Shown: positions 29,851 to 38,519 of the stretch, one piece after another | Numbering within the stretch: the first letter of the stretch is position 1 | Layout of the letters: each line of letters starts with the position of its first letter | Origin: Saccharomonospora marina XMU15 | GTDB lineage: Bacteria > Actinomycetota > Actinomycetes > Mycobacteriales > Pseudonocardiaceae | DNA length: 64,000 bases | NCBI RefSeq assembly: GCF_000244955.1 | Contig: NZ_CM001439.1 | Location: 3,204,385 to 3,268,384, forward strand | Direction of reading: 5' to 3' | Translations under genes and position numbers: made by a program | Notes under the pieces: generated by a model | Told to the model about the DNA's origin: nothing | Database searches by the model: none | Seen by the model: only the letters and a program-made list of their open reading frames with translations

Positions 29851-30183
29851 CACCAGGACCATGAGCGCCTGACGGCCGGCATCCAGCCGTCGCCTGCGGG
29901 TCCGCAGCACCTGCCTGCAATACCGCGACCTATCCAAGCAGGGTCAGCACATGATGGGACACCGGCATCGGCGATGTAGGACCACATTTCGGAGCTCCTG
30001 GTCGGACTGGGTCGACCTGGACAGTCACCCGCAGGCGAGGAGCTTCGCCCCAACCAGACCGTCACGCCGCGCACTACCAGCTCTCCTCGCAGGTTGGAAA
30101 GAGCGCAATGCCTCGATGGGCTGATGTGGTGGTCGGTGGCGCGGGGGTGGGAATTCTTACGCTCATTCGGTAGTATCCTCGCC

Positions 30184-30654
30184 ATGAGGCGCGTCATATA
30201 CCCAGGTTCTTTCGACCCGGTCACAAATGGACACCTTGACATCATTAGACGCGCCACCGCCATCTACGACCAATTGGTAGTAGGCGTTATGGTCAACATA
30301 AACAAGAAGTGTCGTTTCACCGTCGACGAACGAGTAGATATGCTCCGTGAGTTGACCGCAGACCTGGACAACGTGCACGTGGAATCCTCTCGCGACTTGC
30401 TCGTGGACTACTGCCGAAGGGAGCAGTTCACGGCGATCATCAGGGGACTGCGAACGGTCAGCGACTTCGACGGTGAACTGCGGATGGCACAGATGAATTA
30501 CAACCTTGCCGGCGTGGAGACCATATTCATGGTGACGGATCAAAAACACAATTTCTCGTCCAGCCTCGCCAAGGAAGTGATGCACGCGGGCGGCAATGTG
30601 TCGCACCTGATCGCGCCCACGGTAGCGAACAGGATGAAGGAGCGTTTCCTGTAA
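30184..30654 (+). CDS. coaD: Phosphopantetheine adenylyltransferase (CoaD) encoded inside the NRPS island
   Basis: This 156-residue protein catalyses 4'-phosphopantetheine plus ATP to dephospho-CoA. The nucleotidyltransferase motif is PGSFDPVTNGHLDII (TxGH), with the conserved IIRGLRTVSDFDGELRMAQMN and the late SSSLAKEV. The loop before the last motif (VTDQKHNFSSS) is one residue shorter than the usual YSFISSS. Base composition is visibly lower in GC than its neighbours. ATG 30184 was chosen because it starts at the first beta strand. A CoaD copy in a biosynthetic cluster could boost CoA or holo-carrier supply, or act as a resistant copy; neither is shown by sequence. Confidence 0.9.
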   Translation: MRRVIYPGSFDPVTNGHLDIIRRATAIYDQLVVGVMVNINKKCRFTVDERVDMLRELTADLDNVHVESSRDLLVDYCRREQFTAIIRGLRTVSDFDGELRMAQMNYNLAGVETIFMVTDQKHNFSSSLAKEVMHAGGNVSHLIAPTVANRMKERFL

Positions 30655-30824
30655 GTGACTTCTCCAGCCATCCGGCGACACCCAGTCGGTGAGGTCCGGA
30701 GTCACCCGGCGTCCGGTATCGCTACTCCGCCACGCACAGAATGCCACAAGCGTACCCGAAACCAGCGAGCTACAGCCTCATGAAACACCCCGCCGAGTAG
30801 TCAATTGTTGGAGATTCAAGGACT

Positions 30825-31247
30825 ATGCGCCTACGATCAGCAATCGTGTCGAGCGTAGCCTCCGATTCACACACTTGGAATCTCGTCTTCTTGCACTTAT
30901 TACTTGAAGAGATCGGGTTCGAGGTCGCGAATCTAGGGGCGTCCGTACCCGACGACACCTTGCTCTCGGAATGCACTCAGCTTGAACCCGATCTCGTGGT
31001 GATCAGCAGTGTGAACGGGCACGGTTACCATGACGGGATTCGAGTTGTCCGCCAGCTGCGGAGCCAGCCGAGTCTGGTGAACACGCCCATGGTGATTGGC
31101 GGAAAACTAGGCATTTGCGGTGACCTGTCGCCCGCGGAAGCGTCGTCCCTGATCGAGGCAGGGTTCGACGCGGTCTTCGACGACTCGAGCGAGCTGGCCT
31201 CCTTCACGTCGTTCGTATGTGAGCTACCGATCCGAGCCGCTTCATGA
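30825..31247 (+). CDS. B12-binding small subunit of glutamate (methylaspartate) mutase
   Basis: This 140-residue cobalamin-binding Rossmann protein resembles GlmS/MutS. The lower-ligand motif is DSHTWN (DxHxx followed by Asn rather than the classical Gly); as I recall, biosynthetic-cluster homologues of actinomycetes often show this form. The SxL-like turn is SSVNGHG and the nucleotide-tail GG is VIGGKLG. With the large subunit it converts L-glutamate to (2S,3S)-3-methylaspartate through adenosylcobalamin radicals. The start ATG 30825 follows GGAG; the stop overlaps the large-subunit start (ATGA), so the two are made together. Confidence 0.88.
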   Translation: MRLRSAIVSSVASDSHTWNLVFLHLLLEEIGFEVANLGASVPDDTLLSECTQLEPDLVVISSVNGHGYHDGIRVVRQLRSQPSLVNTPMVIGGKLGICGDLSPAEASSLIEAGFDAVFDDSSELASFTSFVCELPIRAAS

Positions 31248-32554
31248 GTTCGGCGCTGGACCGTCTCGGTCCCCCCGCAGCCGATTTCGGCCGCTTCGTG
31301 GCCCGGGTCGGCGGTCCACGAAGACTCGTAGTACAGCCCCGAATGGGCATGAGCGTGCCAAGCACCATGCGCGAGGGCCTGCTGGCGACGAGACGAGCTG
31401 CAGCCGCTACAGCGGGCACGATCACCTTGGACAGCTACACACGTATGGGCCAGCATCACGCCGCCCGGCGGGCCCTGGCAGACGGGGTGGCACTGAACGG
31501 CTACCCGCTGGTCGCGCATTCCCCGGCCACCACGCAAGAAGTACTGGCGGGAGTCCTGGATGCCGACTTCCAGGTTCAGGTGCGGCATGGCACAGCTGAC
31601 CCGCAGGACATCTTCCGAGTGATGGGCAAGGTCGGGCTGAACGCCAGCGAGGGGGGACCGGTCTCCTACTGCCTGCCCTACGGTCGGACGCCGCTTGCGG
31701 AGGCGGTGACCAACTGGGAACGATCTTGTGAGCTCCTGGCCGAGTCCAGTACCCGCCCGCATTTGGAGACGTTCGGCGGATGCATGATGGGCCAACTATG
31801 CCCACCGAGCCTCCTCATCGCAATCAGTCTGCTCGAAGGCCTGTTCTTTGTGCGGCACGGGGTGCGCAGCATCTCGCTGAGCTACGCTCAGCAGACGCAC
31901 CCAGAACAGGATGCGGAAGCGATCCATGCTCTGCGCCGGCTGGCGGACGAGCTGTTCGCCGGCATCGACTGGCATGTGGTGCTCTATACCTACATGGGGA
32001 TGTACCCAGAGACCGCTGCGGGGGCACGGCTACTTCTTGCCAACGCCGTCCAACTTGCCATGCGGTCCGGCGTGGAGCGGCTGATCGTGAAGACCGAGGC
32101 CGAGTCCAGCCGTATCCCGACCATCGCCGAGAACGTGGCGGCCTTGGAGCAGGCCGACGCCGTCGCGCGCACTCATCGGGAGGTCGCTCGGCGGCCGGTG
32201 GATACGGGCATCTACTCTGAAGCTGCCGCGCTGGTCGAGGCCGTACGGAACCTGCATCCGGACGTGGGTCGGGCCCTCGTGATCGCTTTCCGGATGGGCT
32301 ACCTCGACGTACCGTTCTGCCTGCATCCGGACAACCAGGGCCAGGCACGCGGCGCGCTGGCCGACGACGGGCGCCTTGTGTGGGCCCGGGTTGGATCGAT
32401 GCCCATTGCGCTGGATTCGACACGCCGCGAGGTGCAGATGACCGCATCTGGCTTGCTCTCTTCGCTTTCCTATGTCCGTCGCAAGTTTGATCACGACGCA
32501 CTTTCTGCACTCGATGGGCAGCTGCGGTCTTGCCCCGATCAGGTTGACGCCTGA
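31244..32554 (+). CDS. Large (catalytic) subunit of glutamate (methylaspartate) mutase
   Basis: This 436-residue protein is a TIM-barrel E-subunit homologue, somewhat shorter than the clostridial MutE/GlmE (about 480). Conserved stretches include VQPRMGMSVPSTMREGL, TLDSYTRMG, LNGYPLVAHSP, VQVRHGTADPQDIFRVM, SEGGPVSYCLPYGR and GMMGQLCPPSLL-like sequence around 31780. It partners with the B12 subunit encoded immediately upstream (4-base overlap). In NRPS clusters such as friulimicin, this pair supplies 3-methylaspartate. An adenylation domain with an Asp-type code in the same island (module 4) fits as the user of the product. Confidence 0.88.
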   Translation: MSSALDRLGPPAADFGRFVARVGGPRRLVVQPRMGMSVPSTMREGLLATRRAAAATAGTITLDSYTRMGQHHAARRALADGVALNGYPLVAHSPATTQEVLAGVLDADFQVQVRHGTADPQDIFRVMGKVGLNASEGGPVSYCLPYGRTPLAEAVTNWERSCELLAESSTRPHLETFGGCMMGQLCPPSLLIAISLLEGLFFVRHGVRSISLSYAQQTHPEQDAEAIHALRRLADELFAGIDWHVVLYTYMGMYPETAAGARLLLANAVQLAMRSGVERLIVKTEAESSRIPTIAENVAALEQADAVARTHREVARRPVDTGIYSEAAALVEAVRNLHPDVGRALVIAFRMGYLDVPFCLHPDNQGQARGALADDGRLVWARVGSMPIALDSTRREVQMTASGLLSSLSYVRRKFDHDALSALDGQLRSCPDQVDA

Positions 32555-32588
32555 TCCTTCGAACGCCGGCATGGGACGGAGTCCCCGT

Positions 32589-33060
32589 GCCGAACTGTCC
32601 GTATGGGTTCCGCCGGCGGACGGTGGAGGAGTTGCCTCAAGAGTTTGAGCTTTCGGCGCAGAGGATCCGTAGCTAAATGCGCCCGGATGAGATCGACCAC
32701 AGCGGCTACGGCGGTCCGACCGGCGGCGAGAAGGAAGCGCCGGCCAAGTTGCGGCGGGAGAACCTGTTCGACACCGACTCCCCGGGCGGCCGTCGGCTGG
32801 ACCAGCCCGAACAGGGAAGACGACCCATGGTGTCCGAAGCGCTCAACATGGCCGTGTGGTGGCGGTTCATTGCAGACATCCGGTCGAACCGGCCGATCCG
32901 CCCCTCCGACGCAGGGAGCCAGGCAGGAAACGTCACGGAAGTTCACCGAATCCTTGCTCTGCAAGAGCTCTCGGCGTCCATAGGTGCCATCGGTGACGCC
33001 TACGACAATGCTCTGGCCGAGTCGATCCCTCGGTTTGTTGAAGGCGGAAGTCGTCGGCCT
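32589..33060 (+). pseudogene. IS3-family element remnant (orfA plus orfB pieces)
   Basis: At 32589-32678 the plus strand reads CPYGFRRRTVEELPQEFELS, then AQRIRS and a stop, the start of an IS3-type orfA helix-turn-helix. At about 32740-33040 there are orfA-end (EAPAKLRRENL) and orfB-core pieces (PIRPSDAGSQ, ASIGAIGDAYDNALAES) with frame breaks and large losses. It sits exactly between the convergent plus-strand and minus-strand halves of the island, so the two halves may have been joined or rearranged through this element. Confidence 0.7.
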
Positions 33061-33087
33061 CCGCGGCCAGGTCTTGACGCGGGAGAC

Positions 33088-34611
33088 TCAGGATCCGGCG
33101 ATCAGGCCGCTCACAGCCTCGTCGAGGTAGCGGGCAGCCGCCGCCCAGCGCTCGATCCGGGCGGCGGATTCCGCACGCAGGGCCGTGAGTTCTCCACGCA
33201 GTGCCGCGCAGGAATCCGTGCCGGGCCCACCTCCGTAAGCGCAAGCTTGTGCGACCGGCGTCGGATGCAGCCATTCCTCGCTCGGATCTGCCGCGGCGAG
33301 GCGGGCGATCTCCGGGACCTCTCTCGCGGCCTCGACCAGCGAGTCGGAGTTTCGCAGCGCACTCAGGACGGTGCGACCGACCAGGTGGTGCGCGGATCTG
33401 AACGGCACACCGGAGGCGACGAGTTGTTCCGCGAGGTATGTCGCCGAGGTGAAGCCATCCACCGCACGTGCCGTCATCCGGTCGGCGTCAGGCACTGCCC
33501 CCGCCACCACGAGTCGCAGCAGCGTCACAGCATCGGCTGTGCCACACAGCCCGGGCTGAACATGGCGCAGTGCTTCGTTGCTGACCGCGATGGCGTTGGA
33601 GTAGGGGGCCGTAGCCATCGCGGACGCTGCTGCGGTGAATGCGCCGAGGCTTGCGGTAGCCCGTCCCTGGATGTGTTCGAGGAGGAACGGGTTGCGTTTT
33701 TGCGGCATCATCGAACTCGACCCGACCAGGTCGTCGCCGAGACGGATCAGCGCCACTTCTTCCGAGGTCCACGACGAGAAGTCGCGTGCCGCACGGGCGA
33801 GCGCAACGCCGAGCACCGCGGCCGCCGACAACAGCCGCAGCCCGAAATCCCGGGAGGCGACGGCGTCCACCGAGTTGCGGGCGGGCCCGGCGAAGCCGAG
33901 AAGTCTGCTTGTTCGCTGCGTATCGATGGCCACCGACGTGCCGCCGATCGCCCCCGCACCGAGCGGGTTGATGTCAAGTTCGTCCCCCGCGGACAGGAGC
34001 CCGGACAGGCCACGCACGACCGCATGACCGAGGCCGGCGAGATAGTGGCCGTAGGTGATGGGGACCGCTGGCTGCCCGTGCGTGTAGGCGGGCATCGTCA
34101 CCGCCCGGTACTCCTGCGCCCGGTCCAGGAGTACCTCGGCGAGTTCCTCGACCGCCTCCAGCAGCGGGGCGTAGTAGCCGCGGCAACGCAACCGGGCCGT
34201 GGTGGCGTTGAGGTCGTTACGCGAGCGCCCCGTGTGCAGTACCCCGCCGGTCTCCTCGCCGAGCTGTGCCACCAGCCAGGATTCGTAGGCGAGATACACA
34301 CCCCGTGGCATGGGGCGGTCGCGTATCGGGGCGAAGTCAGCGCGGCGCAGCCCGTCGATGGCTGTCAGGAGCGCCGCGGCCCGCGGTGCCGAGACGATGC
34401 CTCGTTCGCTGAGCATCACCAGGTGCGCCCGGTCGACTTCGCTGATCAGACGCAGTTCCTCATCGAGCCCGTCCCGACCCGGCCCCGGCGCCTCGGGCAG
34501 GTACTGGTCATAGACGATCCGGTGTGCCTCGGGGGCGAGCGCGGTGTGCAGCCGCCCGGTGTCGAGGCCCTGGTTGTCCGGTGTCCCGGGGGGAGTGAAA
34601 TGGGTACTCAC
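33088..34611 (-). CDS. Argininosuccinate-lyase-like enzyme (diaminobutyrate cassette)
   Basis: This 507-residue fumarase/aspartase-superfamily member has the subgroup motifs LHTGRSRNDLNATT and the signature loop GSSSMMPQKRNP. Superfamily members eliminate fumarate from N- or O-succinyl adducts. Beside a threonine-kinase-like GHMP enzyme and a PLP beta-replacement enzyme, the expected reaction is release of fumarate from an aspartate adduct to leave the 3-amino group of 2,3-diaminobutyrate, as proposed for Dab-containing peptides such as the pacidamycins. Its ATG overlaps the stop of the ATP-grasp gene (ATGA). It is last in a four-gene coupled unit. It is probably not the arginine-pathway lyase, since no argG is nearby. 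Confidence 0.85.
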   Translation of the reverse strand: MSTHFTPPGTPDNQGLDTGRLHTALAPEAHRIVYDQYLPEAPGPGRDGLDEELRLISEVDRAHLVMLSERGIVSAPRAAALLTAIDGLRRADFAPIRDRPMPRGVYLAYESWLVAQLGEETGGVLHTGRSRNDLNATTARLRCRGYYAPLLEAVEELAEVLLDRAQEYRAVTMPAYTHGQPAVPITYGHYLAGLGHAVVRGLSGLLSAGDELDINPLGAGAIGGTSVAIDTQRTSRLLGFAGPARNSVDAVASRDFGLRLLSAAAVLGVALARAARDFSSWTSEEVALIRLGDDLVGSSSMMPQKRNPFLLEHIQGRATASLGAFTAAASAMATAPYSNAIAVSNEALRHVQPGLCGTADAVTLLRLVVAGAVPDADRMTARAVDGFTSATYLAEQLVASGVPFRSAHHLVGRTVLSALRNSDSLVEAAREVPEIARLAAADPSEEWLHPTPVAQACAYGGGPGTDSCAALRGELTALRAESAARIERWAAAARYLDEAVSGLIAGS

Positions 34612-35867
34612 ACCACCGCCTCCTTTTCCGCCGCGGGCGTGTCGAGGACCGCAGCGAGTGCCTGCCTGCCCTCGTCGGCGGCCAGGCCTGCGGAGGTTTG
34701 GTCCGTCACCGCGATCACATGGCCCAGACGGCCTCTGAAGTCCTTGGCGGGAACCACCCGCTCGCCCGGCGCACGGTAGAGCACCGCGGCAACGACGCCC
34801 GGCACCCTGCGCGCTGCCGACAGGGCCGCCGTGGTCGTCATCCCGTCGGCGAGAACTCCGGGGGCCTCGGCGGTGAGGAACCGAATGGCCGCGCCGCGCC
34901 TGGGACCTGCGATGAGGGTCGGGCGACGGCCCAGCGCTGCCTGCACTTGTGCGCCGACCAGGTCGATGCCGAGTGCCTGGTGGGTGAGTTCGGGAATCAT
35001 CCCACCGGCCAGGCGGGGATTCACCTCCATGACCCGTATCTCCTCGCCGTCCATGCGCAGCTCCACATGGGCGGCACCCCAGCCGAGACCGAGGGCCCGC
35101 ACCGACCGCACCGCGCAGTCCTTCAAGCGAGTCTCGCCGACCGAATCCAGCGCGGCGGGCAGGTCATGGCCGAGTTCGACGAATTCCGGGAGCGGGCCCA
35201 GGTACTTGCGCACCACGACCACCGCGGTGTTGCCGAAAACCTCGACGGAATACTCGGTACCCCGGACATACTGTTCGACAAGGACACCGGGCTGCACCGC
35301 AATGCCCCGCTCGTTGACGACGGCCGAGGTCAGTTCGGCGGCGTGGTCGGCGGTTTCGGCTACGCCGGCGCACAGGCGCACTCCGAGGCTTCCGGAGCCC
35401 CGCGGGGGTTTGAGGACGACAGGGTGCCCGAGGTCTGCGGTAGCCACAACCGCGCCCTCGACGTCCTGCGCCAGGACGGAGTGCGGTACGGGAACGCCTG
35501 CCGCCGCGAGCAGTCGACGCTGACGGCTCTTGTCCTGGCAAGCGCGCACCGCGTCGGGATCGGGCCCAGGCAGACCAAGATGTCGAGCGATGGCCGCGGC
35601 CGTGGCCACGTAGTACTCGGAGCTGGAGGTGACGCCGGCGATCCTGGCCTGTTCAGCCAGTTCACGCGCCGTGGCGAGTACCGCTGCCTCGCTGGAGGTG
35701 TCGGTGAGCGCGGTCCGCAGGTGGTCCTCGGTGACGTAGGGGTAGCGGGCGGGGTCGGCGGTAACCAGAACCGGTTCGATGCCGAGGTTGCGTGCGTACC
35801 TGGCGAACTGCCGTCCCGTTCCGGTGGTGTTGCTCTCGACGAGGAGGAGCAGGGCGGTGGACGTCAT
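34608..35867 (-). CDS. ATP-grasp ligase in the diaminobutyrate cassette
   Basis: This 419-residue ATP-grasp enzyme has the ATP-binding lobe PVVLKPPRGSGSLGVRL with the acidic clamp VLVEQYVRGTEYSVEVF. The catalytic Mg/ATP residues lie in AAHVELRMDGEEIRVMEVNP, with the RLAGG turn following. The N-terminal preATP-grasp Rossmann part begins LLLLVESNTTGTGRQFARYA. ATP-grasp enzymes join a carboxylate, through an acyl phosphate, to an amine or thiol. It is coupled by 4-base overlaps to the lyase and the PLP enzyme. In the proposed Dab route no ligation is needed, so its substrate is open: it may form an aspartyl or dipeptide intermediate, or act later on the product. Confidence 0.8.
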   Translation of the reverse strand: MTSTALLLLVESNTTGTGRQFARYARNLGIEPVLVTADPARYPYVTEDHLRTALTDTSSEAAVLATARELAEQARIAGVTSSSEYYVATAAAIARHLGLPGPDPDAVRACQDKSRQRRLLAAAGVPVPHSVLAQDVEGAVVATADLGHPVVLKPPRGSGSLGVRLCAGVAETADHAAELTSAVVNERGIAVQPGVLVEQYVRGTEYSVEVFGNTAVVVVRKYLGPLPEFVELGHDLPAALDSVGETRLKDCAVRSVRALGLGWGAAHVELRMDGEEIRVMEVNPRLAGGMIPELTHQALGIDLVGAQVQAALGRRPTLIAGPRRGAAIRFLTAEAPGVLADGMTTTAALSAARRVPGVVAAVLYRAPGERVVPAKDFRGRLGHVIAVTDQTSAGLAADEGRQALAAVLDTPAAEKEAVV

Positions 35868-36958
35868 GCCGGGATCTCCCTACCGGTGGCGCTCTCGTAG
35901 CTGCGTCTGGCCCAGATCAACCGCGACCAGGTGTCGCCCGCCTCGTCCGGGTGCTCGACCAGGCGGGGCCCTGCGGTGTTGGGTACGGGGACGATCCCGG
36001 TCTCGTGGAGCCAGCTACTGCTGTAGACGGTTGCCTGGTAACGGTGACCCTCGTCGGGCAGCAGCATCAAGGTCTTGCTGTATGGGTTGTGCCGCGCCCA
36101 CCAGGAGGCGACCTGAAAGGCCGCGCCGCTGGTGGGCCCCATGAAGAGGCCGTTCTCGCGATACAGGTCATGGGTGGCGTGGAAGGCCTCGGCAGGAGAA
36201 ACCCAGTGCACCTCGTCGTACGCGGCATGCTCGACGTTGCCGGGGATTATGCTGCTGCCGAGACCCCGCAGCACCCTGCGTCCTTCGGCGCAGCCGAAGA
36301 TGATCGAGCCATGGGTGTCGACGCCGACGAGACGGAGGCTGGGTTTGCGCTGTCGCAGCGACGCCGCGAGACCGCACGTCGAGCCACCCGAACCGACCGC
36401 CCCCACCAGACAGTCCACCTCCCCGATGGTACGGGTGACCAGGTCACCGACTATCGCGTACGCCGCCGGGTTGGCGGGATTGTCGTACTGGCCGGGGACG
36501 AAGCTGTCCGGGAACTCCCGCTGCAGTTCCGCGACCCTGGCCAGGCGTGCGCCCTGGATGCCGCCGGGGGCTCCGTGGTTCTCCACGAGCTCGATCCGGG
36601 CGTTGAGTAATTGAAGCCGGTTGCGCAAATCGTCGTCGATGGCTGAGTCCCCGACGATGGTCAGCGGATAGCCACGCAGCCTGCACACCATGGCGAGGCC
36701 CAGGCCGAAGCTGCCGGAGGAAGTCTCGATCACCGGGGTGCCGGGAGCGAGGACGCCCGCGGCTTCGGCCCGGTCGATGACGTAACGTGCGGGCAGCAGT
36801 TTCATGAGGCTGAACGCGGCAGCGTAGAGGTTGTCGGTGAGCTGGATGATCCGTGGCAGTTCCATGGCCTCGATCACCGAGCGGTACACCTCCCCGACCT
36901 GCGGGGTCGATGTGGGGAAAACGCACGGGGGCTGGGCTGTCGACCGTGTCTCAGTCAT
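35864..36958 (-). CDS. PLP-dependent cysteine-synthase-like beta-replacement enzyme
   Basis: This 364-residue fold-II PLP enzyme aligns with cysteine/cystathionine synthases. The Schiff-base Lys is Lys53 (LMKLLPARYVIDRAE, in the place of SxKDRPAxYxIxxAE). The substrate loop is ETSSGSFGLGLAM (usually TSGNTGIGLA), and the phosphate cup is GAVGSGGSTCG. The KLLP in place of KDRP suggests altered chemistry. It would displace phosphate from O-phosphothreonine with an amine donor such as aspartate, the step before the lyase. The start ATG 36958 overlaps the kinase stop by eight bases, and its own stop overlaps the ATP-grasp start. Confidence 0.85.
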   Translation of the reverse strand: MTETRSTAQPPCVFPTSTPQVGEVYRSVIEAMELPRIIQLTDNLYAAAFSLMKLLPARYVIDRAEAAGVLAPGTPVIETSSGSFGLGLAMVCRLRGYPLTIVGDSAIDDDLRNRLQLLNARIELVENHGAPGGIQGARLARVAELQREFPDSFVPGQYDNPANPAAYAIVGDLVTRTIGEVDCLVGAVGSGGSTCGLAASLRQRKPSLRLVGVDTHGSIIFGCAEGRRVLRGLGSSIIPGNVEHAAYDEVHWVSPAEAFHATHDLYRENGLFMGPTSGAAFQVASWWARHNPYSKTLMLLPDEGHRYQATVYSSSWLHETGIVPVPNTAGPRLVEHPDEAGDTWSRLIWARRSYESATGREIPA

Positions 36959-37859
36959 CAGTCGTGAACTTCCATTGCTCCAGGATTCCGGCGTCACCCA
37001 ACATCTGTTGGGCGCGCTCGATGTAGGTGTCGACGGCGGGGTCGTCTCGGTCGAAGATGACCCCCGCGATGTCGCCGCTGTGGGCGGTCTGAAGCCCGAC
37101 CGCGCCGACATCCTCGACGATTGCGAGGATGCGTTCGAGGGCAGGGATCGGCAGATGGCGCTGGTTCATACGAGTGCTGGCGGTGGCGACCGTGCCCAGC
37201 AGACCAACGTCCTTGCTCAGTACGGCATCTCGAAGCACCTTCCGCAGCCGGGTGAACTGCTGGATCTCGGCGGCCGTGTATCTGGCGGGCGGCAGCGCCA
37301 TTGTGTCCGTGCCCCGGCCGCCGGCCTGCGGCCTGCAGCCGAAGCCGAGGACCTGCACAGGGGGCAGTGGGTGCTCGAAGTCTTCGATGATCACTCCCTC
37401 CCGGTGGGCGAAGAGCACAGCGGACGAGACGAACATCAGCGAATCCGACGCTGTTTCGGCCTGCACCGCGAGTCGCGCCACTTGCTCCGCGGGCAGCGAT
37501 AGCGAGAACGCGTCCCTGACAGCACCGATCGCGGCGAGCACGTCGCTTGTGGAGGAGCCGAAGCCGCGGCAAGGGGGCACATCACCGGAGAGTTCCAGAT
37601 GCCCTTGGACCGGCAGCCGCGCCTCGGTCAGCGTGAGTTCGGCGGCACGCCGCGCCTTGCTCTTCCACCTCGGCCACACCGTGAGCCCGGTATCGTCCCG
37701 GTGCACCGGGGTGAACTTCGCTTCCGCGGAGTACATGGCACAGGGGAGGGTGACCAGACCTCGGCTGAGCCTGCCTCTGTTCAGGAAGACGCCTTGCAGG
37801 ATCTCGCCGTGATGAACCGGGGAGGATGCGCTCCCCACCCGCCAATTGCTCGGAGTCAC
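36951..37859 (-). CDS. GHMP kinase, likely L-threonine kinase (PduX-like)
   Basis: This protein of about 302 residues is a GHMP-superfamily kinase. The ATP loop is GDVPPCRGFGSSTSDVLAAI, and the N-terminal VGSASSPVHHGEILQG is the PduX-like substrate lead. The C-terminal GLQTAHSGDIAGVIFD corresponds to motif 3. PduX phosphorylates L-threonine; O-phosphothreonine would be the activated substrate of the adjacent PLP enzyme. GTG 37859, with GAGGGCGGG upstream, was preferred over the TTG three bases earlier. It is first in the coupled kinase, PLP, ATP-grasp, lyase unit, so it probably commits threonine to this pathway. Confidence 0.8.
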   Translation of the reverse strand: MTPSNWRVGSASSPVHHGEILQGVFLNRGRLSRGLVTLPCAMYSAEAKFTPVHRDDTGLTVWPRWKSKARRAAELTLTEARLPVQGHLELSGDVPPCRGFGSSTSDVLAAIGAVRDAFSLSLPAEQVARLAVQAETASDSLMFVSSAVLFAHREGVIIEDFEHPLPPVQVLGFGCRPQAGGRGTDTMALPPARYTAAEIQQFTRLRKVLRDAVLSKDVGLLGTVATASTRMNQRHLPIPALERILAIVEDVGAVGLQTAHSGDIAGVIFDRDDPAVDTYIERAQQMLGDAGILEQWKFTTDD

Positions 37860-37862
37860 CAA

Positions 37863-38171
37863 TTGCCCGCCCTCTTTCGTCTCTCAGCAGTCCCTGATTG
37901 ATCTCTCGTCGACGGAGGCAGGCCTGCGGTCGGCTCAGTCGTACGGCTGCTTGGTCAGGCCCGTGCCGGTGATCCCCAGAGGCTGCGTGGACCATCACAT
38001 TCCCGTGCCCGCGGTCGAGCTTGTGGACATCGATAGTCCCGCTCGCGTACGGTGCCCCGGCATCCTGCGGGGCGGCGGCCACCGGGTACGACCGGCGTCG
38101 AGGAAGGGAGTCGCGCCGGTGAACCGGTCGGCTCACGCTGCTGGCGCATGGTGGGGTTACGAAAGGTCGCC
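37863..38171. other. Gap between the NRPS-B remnant and the kinase gene
   Basis: About 310 bases without a supportable gene. It probably holds the promoter of the kinase-PLP-ATP-grasp-lyase unit near 37870-37950 and the decayed tail of the lost NRPS module further right. No hairpin terminator was clear. Confidence 0.4.
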
Positions 38172-38519
38172 TCAACGGCAGCCGGCACCTTCGGTCACTC
38201 GGGTACGGGCTGCCCGATGGGTCAGGGGCCGTGGCATCCGCGCCTCGCGCGGCGTGGGCGGTGCTGAATAGGTTGCGGACGAGGGACGGGCGCCCTGCAG
38301 CGTCACTTCCTCCGGTAACCCCGCCAGCACATCTCGCCGGTAGCCGAGCTGTGTGGCAGCCAGACTGTGCGGATCCTTCACCGCCGCCGACAGCTCACGC
38401 TGCCGCAACGCGCGGTCCGCCACCAGTACAGCCTCCCCCACCGCGACGACCGGCAGGGTCACCTGCTCCAGCTCACCCAGGAACCACAGCCGCCGCTGCG
38501 CAACGGAGAGGAAGCTCAT
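38172..38519 (-). pseudogene. Internally deleted condensation-domain remnant after NRPS-B
   Basis: The frame begins [14 protein letters not shown], jumps to [11 protein letters not shown], then to ALRQRELSAAVKDPHSLAA and [20 protein letters not shown], before losing similarity. Each block matches, nearly base for base, the intact condensation domain of module 2 (41030-41700), so at least two internal segments, including the HHxxxDG region, are gone. Its ATG overlaps the NRPS-B stop by four bases, showing that a coupled downstream NRPS gene once continued here. A 115-residue peptide could still be made but could not catalyse condensation. Confidence 0.85.

Noticed and set aside
32677-34779. 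A 700-codon plus-strand frame
   Set aside because: Only its first part is genuine (IS3 remnant); the rest is the reverse strand of the lyase gene, which has full lyase motifs.
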